Shown here piece after piece: positions 24,864-33,129 of a stretch of 64,000 nucleotides of DNA (position 1 is the stretch's first letter; each line of letters starts with the position of its first letter). The notes beneath the pieces were generated by a model. It did no database searches. It was not told the origin of the DNA and saw nothing but the letters and a program-made list of their open reading frames with translations. This DNA is from Massilia kyonggiensis. GTDB lineage: Bacteria > Pseudomonadota > Gammaproteobacteria > Burkholderiales > Burkholderiaceae_D. A program made the translations under genes and the position numbers. The DNA lies in contig NZ_JANUGY010000012.1 in NCBI RefSeq assembly GCF_024756235.1, positions 62,001-126,000 of the forward strand. Reading direction: 5' to 3'.

Positions 24864-26216
24864 TCAGGAGGTCACGGCGACGAGGTCGGGCTTCACGTCC
24901 GCCATGCTGCCGGGGACGTAGATCGAGATCGATTGCGCCTGCAGCATGCGCTCGTACATCTGGCCCTTCGCCTCGATGGCGAAGTAGACGGCGTCCGGCC
25001 GCACCGGCACGGCGGCGGGCACCTGCGGCGCGTGCACGAGACGCACGCCGGGCATCGCGGACAGCACGAATTTTTCCACGTCGTCCGGCGCGCCGATCTT
25101 CAGGCGGAGCGGCACCACGTCCACCAGTTCGCTGGCCGGCATGTCGCCTGAGACGGCGAGGTAGAAGGTCGTCTTGTCGTCGATCTTTTCCGAGTCCAGC
25201 ATGCCGTGCCAGTACGACGGCTTCACCTCGCGCAGCGCGATGGCGAAGTAGCGCGACGAGATCACGGTGTCGAGCAGCTCGCGGATGATCTGATGCAGCG
25301 TCGCGAACGCGGGGCCGGGGTCCGCGTGCTGGTAAGGCGGCAGGTCGGCCAGCGTCCAGCTCTTCGAGAACGTCATCAGGCTGCCCGCCAGCGACAGCAG
25401 TTGTTCGTACAGCCGTTCCGGATGCAGGGCCGGATTATGGAAGTAGTGCGACAGGCTCGCGCACGCCGTACTGGCCGTGTGCAGCAGCCAGAACGACGAC
25501 ATGTCGCCCGAGCGGAATTCGATCACGTGCCGGCTCGGTTCGCGGTGGTGGCCGTACAGGGCGCTCACCTTCGCCTGCAGCGCATCCAGCAGCCGGCGCA
25601 GCTGCAGGAACAGCAGCGGCGCGCTCTTGATCGTCAGGCTGGGCGGCACGAACGACCCATCGAGCTCGAAGCCGCCGGTGGCCGCGCGGCGCAGGCGCAG
25701 CACGGGCACGTGCACGTAGGCGTCCAGCGGCTCCCCATCCGACACGAGGCGCACCGTCTTGCGCAGGTACGTCAGCTGCGCGCTCGCGGCCTGCGTGTAC
25801 AGGTCCGGCGTGTCGCGGTCCAGCTGCGAAAAGCGCGCGCTGTGCGCGCCGTCGTCCCCGTTCGCCCGCGCGCCGCTGAAATTCGCACCGTAGGGCTTGA
25901 AGCCGGGCAGGGCGGCGTGCCACGTCACGGTCTGCACGGACTGGGGCAGCTGGCTCAGGTCGATGGCGTCCGGCAGCTCGTCGCCGCCCGGCGCGGAATA
26001 CAACTCGCCGTCGGGAAAACGCAACGACAGTTCGAGCAGGCGCAGCGCGTCGTTGGCCAACGCGTCGCGGTCGACCTGGAGCGCCACGACGCCCCAGGCA
26101 TACGGGTGCAGCAGGCCCGCCGTGCGGTGCAGCCGATCCTCGTGGTACTGGTCCTGTTGCTGGAAATGCTGGGGCCGGAGGAACAATCCCTCGCCCCATA
26201 AGATTTTGCCGCTCAT
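24864..26216 (-). CDS. tssK: T6SS baseplate protein TssK
   Basis: A 450-residue TssK, the baseplate adaptor that joins the wedge proteins to the TssLM membrane complex. The start ILWGEGLFLRPQHFQQQDQY is highly characteristic. I set the start at ATG 26216 where this block begins (MSGKILWGEG), although the frame stays open to 26291. It is the first gene of the tssK-tssL minus-strand operon and is divergent from the TPR lipoprotein gene. Confidence 0.95.
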   Translation of the reverse strand: MSGKILWGEGLFLRPQHFQQQDQYHEDRLHRTAGLLHPYAWGVVALQVDRDALANDALRLLELSLRFPDGELYSAPGGDELPDAIDLSQLPQSVQTVTWHAALPGFKPYGANFSGARANGDDGAHSARFSQLDRDTPDLYTQAASAQLTYLRKTVRLVSDGEPLDAYVHVPVLRLRRAATGGFELDGSFVPPSLTIKSAPLLFLQLRRLLDALQAKVSALYGHHREPSRHVIEFRSGDMSSFWLLHTASTACASLSHYFHNPALHPERLYEQLLSLAGSLMTFSKSWTLADLPPYQHADPGPAFATLHQIIRELLDTVISSRYFAIALREVKPSYWHGMLDSEKIDDKTTFYLAVSGDMPASELVDVVPLRLKIGAPDDVEKFVLSAMPGVRLVHAPQVPAAVPVRPDAVYFAIEAKGQMYERMLQAQSISIYVPGSMADVKPDLVAVTS

Positions 26217-26537
26217 GCGTTGGTCATCCCTTGGCGCTGCTGAAAATGAAAATGGCAGAACAGTAACATTTCTTATGGAAATGTAGCGCACGATTATGAC
26301 ACAAATTTTCTTTGTGATAATTCGTGATATTTCTCTGGCATAACATCAAATGCCGTCAGGGTACAAGACAAATCACTGGGAAATAGTGGGAATTAGTGAG
26401 TGTTTCACTCGTCAGAGACCCGCGTACGATTGTAAATAAAATTGAGGTTGATCAATAAAACAATTCTGATACTATAAAAAAAGTTTTACAAAGTTAATAC
26501 CAAGGCATCAATTAGTTCACCCTTTGCGAGGACCCGC
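26217..26537. other. AT-rich divergent T6SS control region
   Basis: This 321-bp region is far less GC-rich than its surroundings. It contains two copies of a shared motif (26286-26295 and 26422-26431), a perfect dyad CACAAA-5-TTTGTG (26300-26316), and a perfect GAGTG-3-CACTC dyad (26398-26410). A possible plus-strand promoter is TTGATC (26448-26453) with TATAAA (26473-26478), 19 bp apart. I see no -24/-12 promoter and no gene. Confidence 0.6.
26286..26431 (+). promoter_or_regulatory. Pair of GCGCACGATT-like motifs, T6SS promoter region 1
   Basis: GCGCACGATT at 26286-26295 (followed by ATGA) and GCGTACGATT at 26422-26431 (followed by GTAAATAAA). The same word occurs twice in the other T6SS intergenic region. 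Candidate binding sites for an unidentified regulator. Confidence 0.4.
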
Positions 26538-27146
26538 ATGACCCCTGCACTTCCCGTTGGCCGCATGAGCCGTTTTGTTGGCGCCGCCGCCTGCGCCATC
26601 CTTCTTTCCGCTTGCGCGTCGACGAAGCCGGAGCTGGCCGAGAAGCCGCCCGTGCCAACGATGGACGAGCTGCTCGCCAAGGCCACCGAGGCCAGCACGG
26701 CCGGCCGCAAGGAGGATGCGGTCACGCTGTGGAAGGAGGCGGCCGCCGCGTACCCGGCCGACAAGGCACCGTGGACGAGCATCGCCCAGACCCGCTACGA
26801 CGCCGGCCAGTACGGCGAAGCGATCGTCAGCGCCCAGGAAGTGCTGGTGCGCGACCCGAACGACCGCCTGGCGAACAGCATCATCGCGATCAGCGGCCTG
26901 CGCCTGTCGACGCGCGCCCTGGCCGACCTGAGCCGCCAGAACAACCTGTCCGGCTCGATCAAGACGGAGTCGCAGGACCTGGCCAAGCTGCTGCGCGAAA
27001 GCCTGGGCGAGCAGGTCCTCGTGCCGCCGCCCGTGCAGGCCGCGCCGCCGGCTAAAGCCGTCGCGAAGGGCCGCGTGAAGCAGAAAGCGAAACAGGCCGT
27101 CGCCGCCGGCGCGTCCGGTGCCGATCCGTTCGGCGCACTGAAATAA
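26538..27146 (+). CDS. T6SS-associated TPR lipoprotein
   Basis: A 202-residue predicted lipoprotein: the lipobox LLSAC puts the lipidated Cys at 26. Tetratricopeptide-like helices (ATEASTAGRKEDAVTLWKEA, YDAGQYGEAIVSAQEVL) follow, and the C-terminus is Ala/Lys-rich and ends in GADPFGALK. It opens the tssB-tssC-hcp operon. It is not the transthyretin-like TssJ, but it is the only lipoprotein in this T6SS locus and might hold TssM to the outer membrane. The ATG at 26538 has GAGG 8 nt upstream; ATG 26565 is an alternative. Confidence 0.78.
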   Translation: MTPALPVGRMSRFVGAAACAILLSACASTKPELAEKPPVPTMDELLAKATEASTAGRKEDAVTLWKEAAAAYPADKAPWTSIAQTRYDAGQYGEAIVSAQEVLVRDPNDRLANSIIAISGLRLSTRALADLSRQNNLSGSIKTESQDLAKLLRESLGEQVLVPPPVQAAPPAKAVAKGRVKQKAKQAVAAGASGADPFGALK

Positions 27147-27175
27147 CACGTCCGAAACAACCACAGGGGAACCCC

Positions 27176-27679
27176 ATGTCCAGAAATTCCAGTGTGCAGA
27201 AAAAGCTGCAGAAAGTCCGCCCGCCGCGCGTGCAAATGACGTATGACGTGGAGATCGGCGACGCGATCGAGAACAAGGAGCTGCCGCTGGTCGTCGGCGT
27301 CGTCGGCGATTTCGGCGGGAATTCCGAGGTCCCGCAAAAACGCCTGAAGGAGCGCAGCTTCGTCGGCATCGACCGCGACAACTTCGACGAAGTCATGAAG
27401 GGCATCGAGCCCCGCGCCACGTACCGCGTGAACAACGAACTCACGGGAGAAGGCGGCCAGTTCGCCGTCGACCTGACGTTCCGCTCGATGGACGACTTCC
27501 GCCCCGAGTCCGTCGTGAACCAGGTCGAGCCGTTGAAGAAGCTGCTCGAGGCCCGCACGAAGCTGGCCGACCTGCGCAACAAGCTGGCCGGTAACGACAA
27601 GCTCGAAGACCTGCTCAACGACGTGTTGAACAGCACCGAAACCCTGGCCAAGCTTGGCCAGCCGACGACGAAAGAGTGA
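27176..27679 (+). CDS. tssB: T6SS sheath small subunit TssB
   Basis: A 167-residue TssB/VipA, which forms the contractile sheath with TssC. It has the family signatures KVRPPRVQMTYDVEIGDAIE, LPLVVGVVGDFGG and FVGIDRDNFDEVM, and the C-terminal helix with LRNKLAGNDKLEDLL. It overlaps or abuts tssC (stop at 27677-27679, tssC ATG at 27682). Confidence 0.96.
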   Translation: MSRNSSVQKKLQKVRPPRVQMTYDVEIGDAIENKELPLVVGVVGDFGGNSEVPQKRLKERSFVGIDRDNFDEVMKGIEPRATYRVNNELTGEGGQFAVDLTFRSMDDFRPESVVNQVEPLKKLLEARTKLADLRNKLAGNDKLEDLLNDVLNSTETLAKLGQPTTKE

Positions 27680-27681
27680 TC

Positions 27682-29175
27682 ATGTCCGCACTCCAGAATG
27701 CGGCCCTCGCGGCCGACACCGATACCACGACTGCACCCGAAGCCGACCTGCTCGACCAGATCGTCGAGCAGAGCAAGGTGGCGAAATCCAGCGCCGAGCA
27801 TGCGCGCGCCCGCGACCTGATCGCGGAACTGGTCAACCAGGTCATGGACGGCACCGTCGTCGTGTCCGACAACCTGGCCGCCACCATCGACGCCCGCGTG
27901 GCGGAGCTCGACCGCCTGATCTCCGCGCAGCTGTCGGCCGTGATGCACGCGCCGGAATTCCAGAAGCTGGAATCCAGCTGGACGGGCCTGAACTACCTCG
28001 TCAGCAACACGGCGACGGGCCCGAACCTGAAGGTCAAGATGCTCAACGCGACCAAGCGCGAACTGGTGAAGGACTTCCAGAGCGCCATCGAGTTCGACCA
28101 GAGCACCATGTTCCGCAAGGTCTACGAAGAAGAATTCGGCACCTTCGGCGGCGCGCCGTTCGGGGCGCTGCTGGGCGACTTCGAGATCACGCGCCAGCCG
28201 GAAGACATGTACTTCATCGAGCAGATGTCGCACGTGGCGGCGGCCGCGCACGCGCCGTTCATCACGGCCGCGTCGCCCGAGCTGTTCGGCCTCGAAAGCT
28301 ATTCGGACCTCGGCAAGCCGCGCGACCTGTCGAAGATCTTCGACACCGTCGAATACGCGAAGTGGAAGGCGTTCCGCGAATCGGAAGACGCGCGCTACGT
28401 GGGCCTCACGCTGCCGCGCTTCCTCGGCCGCCTGCCGTACAACCCGGCCGACGGCGCCACCACGGAAGGGTTCAACTACGTCGAGGACGTGGACGGCACC
28501 GACCACCACAAATACCTGTGGTGCAACGCGGCCTACGCGTTCGGCACCAAGCTGACGGGCGCGTTCGAGGACTACGGCTGGTGCGCGGCGATCCGCGGCG
28601 TGGAAGGCGGCGGCCTCGTGGAAAACCTGCCGACCCACACGTTCAAGACGGACGAAGGCGAGATCGCCCTCAAGTGCCCGACGGAGATCGCCATCACCGA
28701 CCGCCGCGAAAAAGAGCTGTCGGACCTCGGCTTCATCTCGCTCGTGCATTGCAAGAACACGGACTACGCGGCCTTCTTCGGCGCGCAGTCGGCGCAGAAG
28801 GCGCGCAAGTACGCCAGCGACGCGGCCAACGCGAACGCCGTGCTGTCGGCCCAGCTGCAGTACATCTTCGCCGTCTCGCGCATCGCCCACTACATGAAGG
28901 CCATGATGCGCGACAAGATCGGCAGCTTCGCCGCCGCATCCAACGTCGAGGACTTCCTGAACCGCTGGCTGACGCAGTATGTCCTGCTGGACGACAACGC
29001 GAGCCAGGAACAGAAGGCGCAGTTCCCGCTGCGCGAAGCGAGCGTGCAGGTGCAGGAAGTGCCGGGCCGTCCGGGCGTCTACCGCGCCGTGTCGTTCCTG
29101 CGTCCGCACTTCCAGCTCGACGAGCTGTCCGTGTCGCTGCGCCTCGTCGCGGAACTGCCCGCATCGGCCACCTGA
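27682..29175 (+). CDS. tssC: T6SS sheath large subunit TssC
   Basis: A 497-residue TssC/VipB sheath protein. Characteristic blocks are LDRLISAQLSAVMHAPEFQKLE, SWTGLNYLV, GAPFGALLGDFEI, PRFLGRLPYNP and the C-terminal VSLRLVAELP. GTG 27676 in the same frame, overlapping the tssB stop, is an alternative start two codons earlier; I prefer ATG 27682 with GAAAGAG upstream. Confidence 0.96.
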   Translation: MSALQNAALAADTDTTTAPEADLLDQIVEQSKVAKSSAEHARARDLIAELVNQVMDGTVVVSDNLAATIDARVAELDRLISAQLSAVMHAPEFQKLESSWTGLNYLVSNTATGPNLKVKMLNATKRELVKDFQSAIEFDQSTMFRKVYEEEFGTFGGAPFGALLGDFEITRQPEDMYFIEQMSHVAAAAHAPFITAASPELFGLESYSDLGKPRDLSKIFDTVEYAKWKAFRESEDARYVGLTLPRFLGRLPYNPADGATTEGFNYVEDVDGTDHHKYLWCNAAYAFGTKLTGAFEDYGWCAAIRGVEGGGLVENLPTHTFKTDEGEIALKCPTEIAITDRREKELSDLGFISLVHCKNTDYAAFFGAQSAQKARKYASDAANANAVLSAQLQYIFAVSRIAHYMKAMMRDKIGSFAAASNVEDFLNRWLTQYVLLDDNASQEQKAQFPLREASVQVQEVPGRPGVYRAVSFLRPHFQLDELSVSLRLVAELPASAT

Positions 29176-29225
29176 TCAACTTTGTAGTCCCCCCGTATCA
29201 ACTGAACTGAAAGGAAAAACACAAC

Positions 29226-29720
29226 ATGGCAATCGACGTCTACCTGCAAATCGACGGCATCAAAGGCGAGTCCGCCGACAACGCACACAAGGACTGGATC
29301 GAAGTCAAGAGCGTCCAGTGGGAAGTCCTGCAACCGAAATCGGCCACCGCGTCGACCGGCGGCGGCCACACCGCCGAGCGCACCGAGCACAAGGACATCG
29401 TCGTCTCGAAGCTGGCCGACCTGGCCACCCCGATCCTGCTGCAGACCTGCTCGTCGGGCAAGACCATCCCGAAAGCGAAGTTCGAGTTCCTGCGCGCTGA
29501 CGGCCAGGGCGAGCGCGTCAAGTACTTCGAGATCGAGCTGGAAAACGTCCTGATCTCGAGCGTCTCGCCGTCCGTCGAGCCGGGCAACATCCTGACCGAA
29601 GACGTGTCGATCAAGTACTCCAAGGTGAAATGGAAGTACACCCAGCAAAAGGTCAACGGCGGCACGGGCGGTAACACGTCGGGCGGCTGGGACCTGTCGG
29701 CCAACAAGATCGCGGCCTGA
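29226..29720 (+). CDS. hcp: T6SS tube protein Hcp (TssD)
   Basis: A 164-residue Hcp, which forms the hexameric rings of the inner tube and may carry effectors. MAIDVYLQIDGIKGES, the long loop around TGGGHTAERTEHKDI, and SVEPGNILTEDVSIKYSKVK match the family. The ribosome-binding site AAAGGA precedes the ATG. Codon use is strongly biased to preferred C-ending codons, as expected of a highly expressed protein. No separate promoter is evident in the 50 nt upstream. Confidence 0.96.
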   Translation: MAIDVYLQIDGIKGESADNAHKDWIEVKSVQWEVLQPKSATASTGGGHTAERTEHKDIVVSKLADLATPILLQTCSSGKTIPKAKFEFLRADGQGERVKYFEIELENVLISSVSPSVEPGNILTEDVSIKYSKVKWKYTQQKVNGGTGGNTSGGWDLSANKIAA

Positions 29721-29735
29721 TAGCGCGCCGGCACG

Positions 29736-30230
29736 ATGTCCGCCAAGGGATTCATGCCGGGCCTGTTCGATCGTTTGATCGACCGCCCCGGCCAGGCCCA
29801 GACGGGCACCGTGCCGCGCGTCTCGCTCGAGGAAATGAAGGATTCGGTGGCGCGCGACCTGGAGGCGCTGCTGAATACCCGCGCCGTGATGCCGGAAGAG
29901 GCATTCCGGCGCTTTCCCGAATGCGCGCGTTCCATCGTCGCGTACGGCCTGCACGATTTCGCGGGCCTGTCGCTGTCGAGCACCGACGACCGTGCCTTCA
30001 TCTGTCGTAGCCTGGAAGCGGCGATCGCGCGCCATGAACCGCGCCTGCGCAACGTGCAGGCCAGGCTCGAACTGCGCGACGATGCCGTCAACCGCCTGAA
30101 TTTTTCGATCACCGCGCTGATGGTCGTGAGCGCGGCGCACGAGCCGGTCAACTTCGACGCCGTGCTGCAGCCCTCCAGCCAGCATTACACCATCAGCAAG
30201 GCCCGCCGTCCGGCGGCGCCGGGAGCCTGA
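29736..30230 (+). CDS. tssE: T6SS baseplate wedge protein TssE
   Basis: A 164-residue gp25-like protein with MPGLFDRLIDRP and a central lysozyme-like fold containing YGLHDFAGLSLSS and RHEPRLRNVQARL. It is a baseplate component that nucleates sheath assembly. It starts 15 nt after hcp, and the next gene begins 1 nt after its stop. Confidence 0.92.
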   Translation: MSAKGFMPGLFDRLIDRPGQAQTGTVPRVSLEEMKDSVARDLEALLNTRAVMPEEAFRRFPECARSIVAYGLHDFAGLSLSSTDDRAFICRSLEAAIARHEPRLRNVQARLELRDDAVNRLNFSITALMVVSAAHEPVNFDAVLQPSSQHYTISKARRPAAPGA

Positions 30231-30231
30231 G

Positions 30232-32070
30232 TTGGACCAGTTATTACCGTATTACGAGCAGGAGCTCGGCTTCCTGCGCCGCCATTCGCGCGAATTCTCC
30301 GAGCGCTACCCCAGGATCGCCGGCAAGCTGCTCATCGGCGGCGAAGTGTGCGAAGACCCGCACATCGAACGCATGATCGAATCGTTCGCGCTGCTGAATT
30401 CCCGCATCGCCAAGCGCCTCGACGACGACTACCCCGAATTCACCGAAGCGCTGCTCGACGTCCTGTATCCGCACTACCTGCGCCCGTTCCCGTCCTGCTC
30501 GATCGCGCGCATGGACTTCGCCGCCGCCGCGCAGCCCGGCGCCGCCGGCACGATCCCGCGCGGCACGCAGCTCGCGACGCGCCCCGTGCGCGGCGCCCCG
30601 TGCACGTTCCGCACCGCGTATCCCGTGACGGTGGCGCCGCTGGACCTGGCGCGCGCCCGCTTCGACGCCATCCTCGACGCGCCCGACGCCGTGCGCCCGC
30701 CGCCGCAGGCGACATCGAAACTGTCGATCACGCTGGCCGCCACGGGCGCCGGTTCCATCGCGGGCCTGAAACTGGCGAGCCTGCGCGTGTTCATCGACGG
30801 CGAACCGTCGTTCTGCGCCGCGCTGCGCGACGCGCTGTTCATGCGCGGCGTGTGCGCCTATGCGGAAGCCGACGGCAACGGCCGCTGGGTGCCGCTGTCC
30901 GCGATCCCGCTGCAACCGGCCGGTTTCGGCGAGGACGAGGCGCTGATCGATTTCCCGGCCCGCTCGCACACGGCGTATCGCCTGCTCACGGAATACTTCT
31001 GCTTCCCGGAGAAGTTCAACTTCTTCGACATCGACCTGGCCGCATTGACCGCCGCGCTGCCATCGGGTACGCGCACCATCACGCTGCACCTCGCGCTGTC
31101 CGGCCTGCGCGCCGATTCGAACGCCGCGCGCATGCTGGGCACCCTGTCCGCCACCAACCTGCTGCTGGGCTGCACGCCGGTGGTGAATCTGTTCCGCCAG
31201 CGCGGCGAACCGATCCGCCTCACGCACACGACGGCCAGCTACCCGGTGCTGGCGGACGCCCGGCGCGCCTTCGCGTTCGAGGTGCAATCGATCGACAGCG
31301 TGCGCCTCGTGCGCCAGACGCCGCAGGGCGAATCCATCGTCGAATTCCGGCCGTTCTATTCGCTGCGCCACGGCCAGATGCCCGACAAGAGCGGCCATTA
31401 CTGGATCATGCGGCGCGACCCGCTGCTGGCCGAAAGAAGCCCGGGCTACGAAACGCAGATCTCCCTCGTCGACATCGATTTCGACCCGGCCGAGGTGGAG
31501 ACGGACACGCTCAGCATCGAACTCACGTGCACCAACCGCGACCTGCCCGCGCTGCTGTCGTACGGCGTGCGCGGCGGCGACCTGTTCATCGAGGGCGGAT
31601 CGACGGTGCAGTCGATCAGCTTCCTGCGCAAGCCCACGACGTCGTACCGCTTCGAGCGCGGGCGCGGCGCGCACTGGCGCCTGATTTCGCACCTGTCGCT
31701 GAACCACCTGTCGCTGTCGGGCGGCGGCATCGCCGCGTTCCGCGAGATGCTGACCCTGTACGACCTGCCGCGCTCGCCCGCGACGCAGCGCCAGATCGGC
31801 GGCATCCTCGCCGTCGACCACCGGCCCGCGACGGCGTGGCTGCCGGGGAACCCGTTCGCCTGCATGGTGCGCGGCATCGAGGTGCGCCTGACGATCGACG
31901 AAGAGGCGTTCGTCGGCAGCGGCGTCGACGCGTTCGCGCACATCGTCGAGCGCTTCCTCGGCCTGTACGTGCACGCCAACAGCTTCACGCAACTGGTGAT
32001 CGTTTCCAACAAGACCGGAGGAGAGCTGCTGCGATGCACGCCCCGAAGCGGCGATTTGAGCCTGCTGTAA
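30232..32070 (+). CDS. tssF: T6SS baseplate wedge protein TssF
   Basis: A 612-residue TssF. The beginning LLPYYEQELGFLRRHSREF is diagnostic and starts at a TTG codon with GGGAG upstream; no ATG gives a better start. Other typical blocks are RIAKRLDDDYPEFTEALLDV and LYPHYLRPFPSCSI. It forms the wedge with TssG and TssE. Its last 37 nt overlap tssG. Confidence 0.94.
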   Translation: MDQLLPYYEQELGFLRRHSREFSERYPRIAGKLLIGGEVCEDPHIERMIESFALLNSRIAKRLDDDYPEFTEALLDVLYPHYLRPFPSCSIARMDFAAAAQPGAAGTIPRGTQLATRPVRGAPCTFRTAYPVTVAPLDLARARFDAILDAPDAVRPPPQATSKLSITLAATGAGSIAGLKLASLRVFIDGEPSFCAALRDALFMRGVCAYAEADGNGRWVPLSAIPLQPAGFGEDEALIDFPARSHTAYRLLTEYFCFPEKFNFFDIDLAALTAALPSGTRTITLHLALSGLRADSNAARMLGTLSATNLLLGCTPVVNLFRQRGEPIRLTHTTASYPVLADARRAFAFEVQSIDSVRLVRQTPQGESIVEFRPFYSLRHGQMPDKSGHYWIMRRDPLLAERSPGYETQISLVDIDFDPAEVETDTLSIELTCTNRDLPALLSYGVRGGDLFIEGGSTVQSISFLRKPTTSYRFERGRGAHWRLISHLSLNHLSLSGGGIAAFREMLTLYDLPRSPATQRQIGGILAVDHRPATAWLPGNPFACMVRGIEVRLTIDEEAFVGSGVDAFAHIVERFLGLYVHANSFTQLVIVSNKTGGELLRCTPRSGDLSLL

Positions 32071-33116
32071 TCGAGCGGCTGTTCGCGCAGCCGTACCGCT
32101 TCCAGTATTTCCAGGCCGTGCGCATGATCGAGCTGTGGCTGCGCCGGCGCGGCATGGCGGAGGAGGGCGCGCTTGCGAACTTCCTGCGCTTTACCAATTC
32201 CACCTCGCTCGCCTTCCCGGCCAGCGAGATCGAGGCGCTGCACGCGGAACCGCGCACGGTCGCGCCGAATAGCGCCGCGCTGGCCGCCGCGCTGCGGTCG
32301 CAGGAACTGAAGTACGTCCGCCTGACGCCGACGTTCATGGGCCTGCTGGGTTCGAGCGGCGCGCTGCCCGCCCATTACACGGAGCGGGTGGCCGCGCAGC
32401 AGATCGCCGAACGGGACGACGGCCCGCGCGCCTTCCTCGACACCTTCTCGAACCGCACGCTGGCCCTGTTCTACGAAGCCTGGCGCAAGTACCGGCTGGA
32501 GCTGAAGTACGGCGGCCGCAAGGACGGCTTCCTGCCGCTGCTGCTGTCGCTGGCCGGCATGGGCCCGACGTCGTTGCGGCACCGCCTGTCCGACCACGGC
32601 ACGGGCGTGCTGGACGAATCCGTGGCCTACTTCGCCACCGCGATGCGCCAGCGGCCCGCGTCCAGCGTGCAGATCGCGCGCGTGCTGTCCGAATACTTCG
32701 GCCAGCCGGTGCGGGCCGAACAGTTCATCGGCCGCTGGTACGACGTGCCGGCCACGCAGCAGACGGCGCTCGGCCTCGGCAACGCCACCCTGGGCGGCGG
32801 GGCCATGGCCGGCACGCGCGTATGGCAGCGCGACCTGCGCCTGCGCCTCGTCATCGGGCCGCTGGACCTGAAGTCCTACGAATCGTTCCTGCCCGGCGGC
32901 CGCGCGGCGCGCGCGCTGGGCAACATGGTGACGATGTTCACGGGGCTGTCGCTTGAGTACGAAGTTCAGCTCGTGCTGCGCGCCGCCGACGTCCGGGGCA
33001 GCACGCTGGCCGGCACGCGGACCGCGGGCGGGCGCCTGGGCTGGGACGGGTTCCTCGTCGACGGCCCCCAACTACAAGACCGCGCCGACGTGCGCTATGA
33101 GATTCACGCCAACTGA
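32034..33116 (+). CDS. tssG: T6SS baseplate wedge protein TssG
   Basis: A 360-residue TssG (ImpH/VasB type). The N-terminus contains RLFAQPYRFQYFQAVRMIE and the family block FRFTNSTSLAFPASEI, followed by LTPTFMGLLGSSGALPAHYT. ATG 32034 lies within the end of tssF and follows GGAGGAG. It works with TssF in the baseplate wedge. clpV begins 13 nt after its stop. Confidence 0.94.
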   Translation: MHAPKRRFEPAVIERLFAQPYRFQYFQAVRMIELWLRRRGMAEEGALANFLRFTNSTSLAFPASEIEALHAEPRTVAPNSAALAAALRSQELKYVRLTPTFMGLLGSSGALPAHYTERVAAQQIAERDDGPRAFLDTFSNRTLALFYEAWRKYRLELKYGGRKDGFLPLLLSLAGMGPTSLRHRLSDHGTGVLDESVAYFATAMRQRPASSVQIARVLSEYFGQPVRAEQFIGRWYDVPATQQTALGLGNATLGGGAMAGTRVWQRDLRLRLVIGPLDLKSYESFLPGGRAARALGNMVTMFTGLSLEYEVQLVLRAADVRGSTLAGTRTAGGRLGWDGFLVDGPQLQDRADVRYEIHAN

Positions 33117-33129
33117 AAGAGGACACGCG

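Noticed and set aside
26538..27146. Calling the lipoprotein TssJ
   Set aside because: It has a lipobox but the mature part shows TPR-like helices and a Lys/Ala-rich tail, not the beta-sandwich of TssJ. Position in the cluster alone is not enough.
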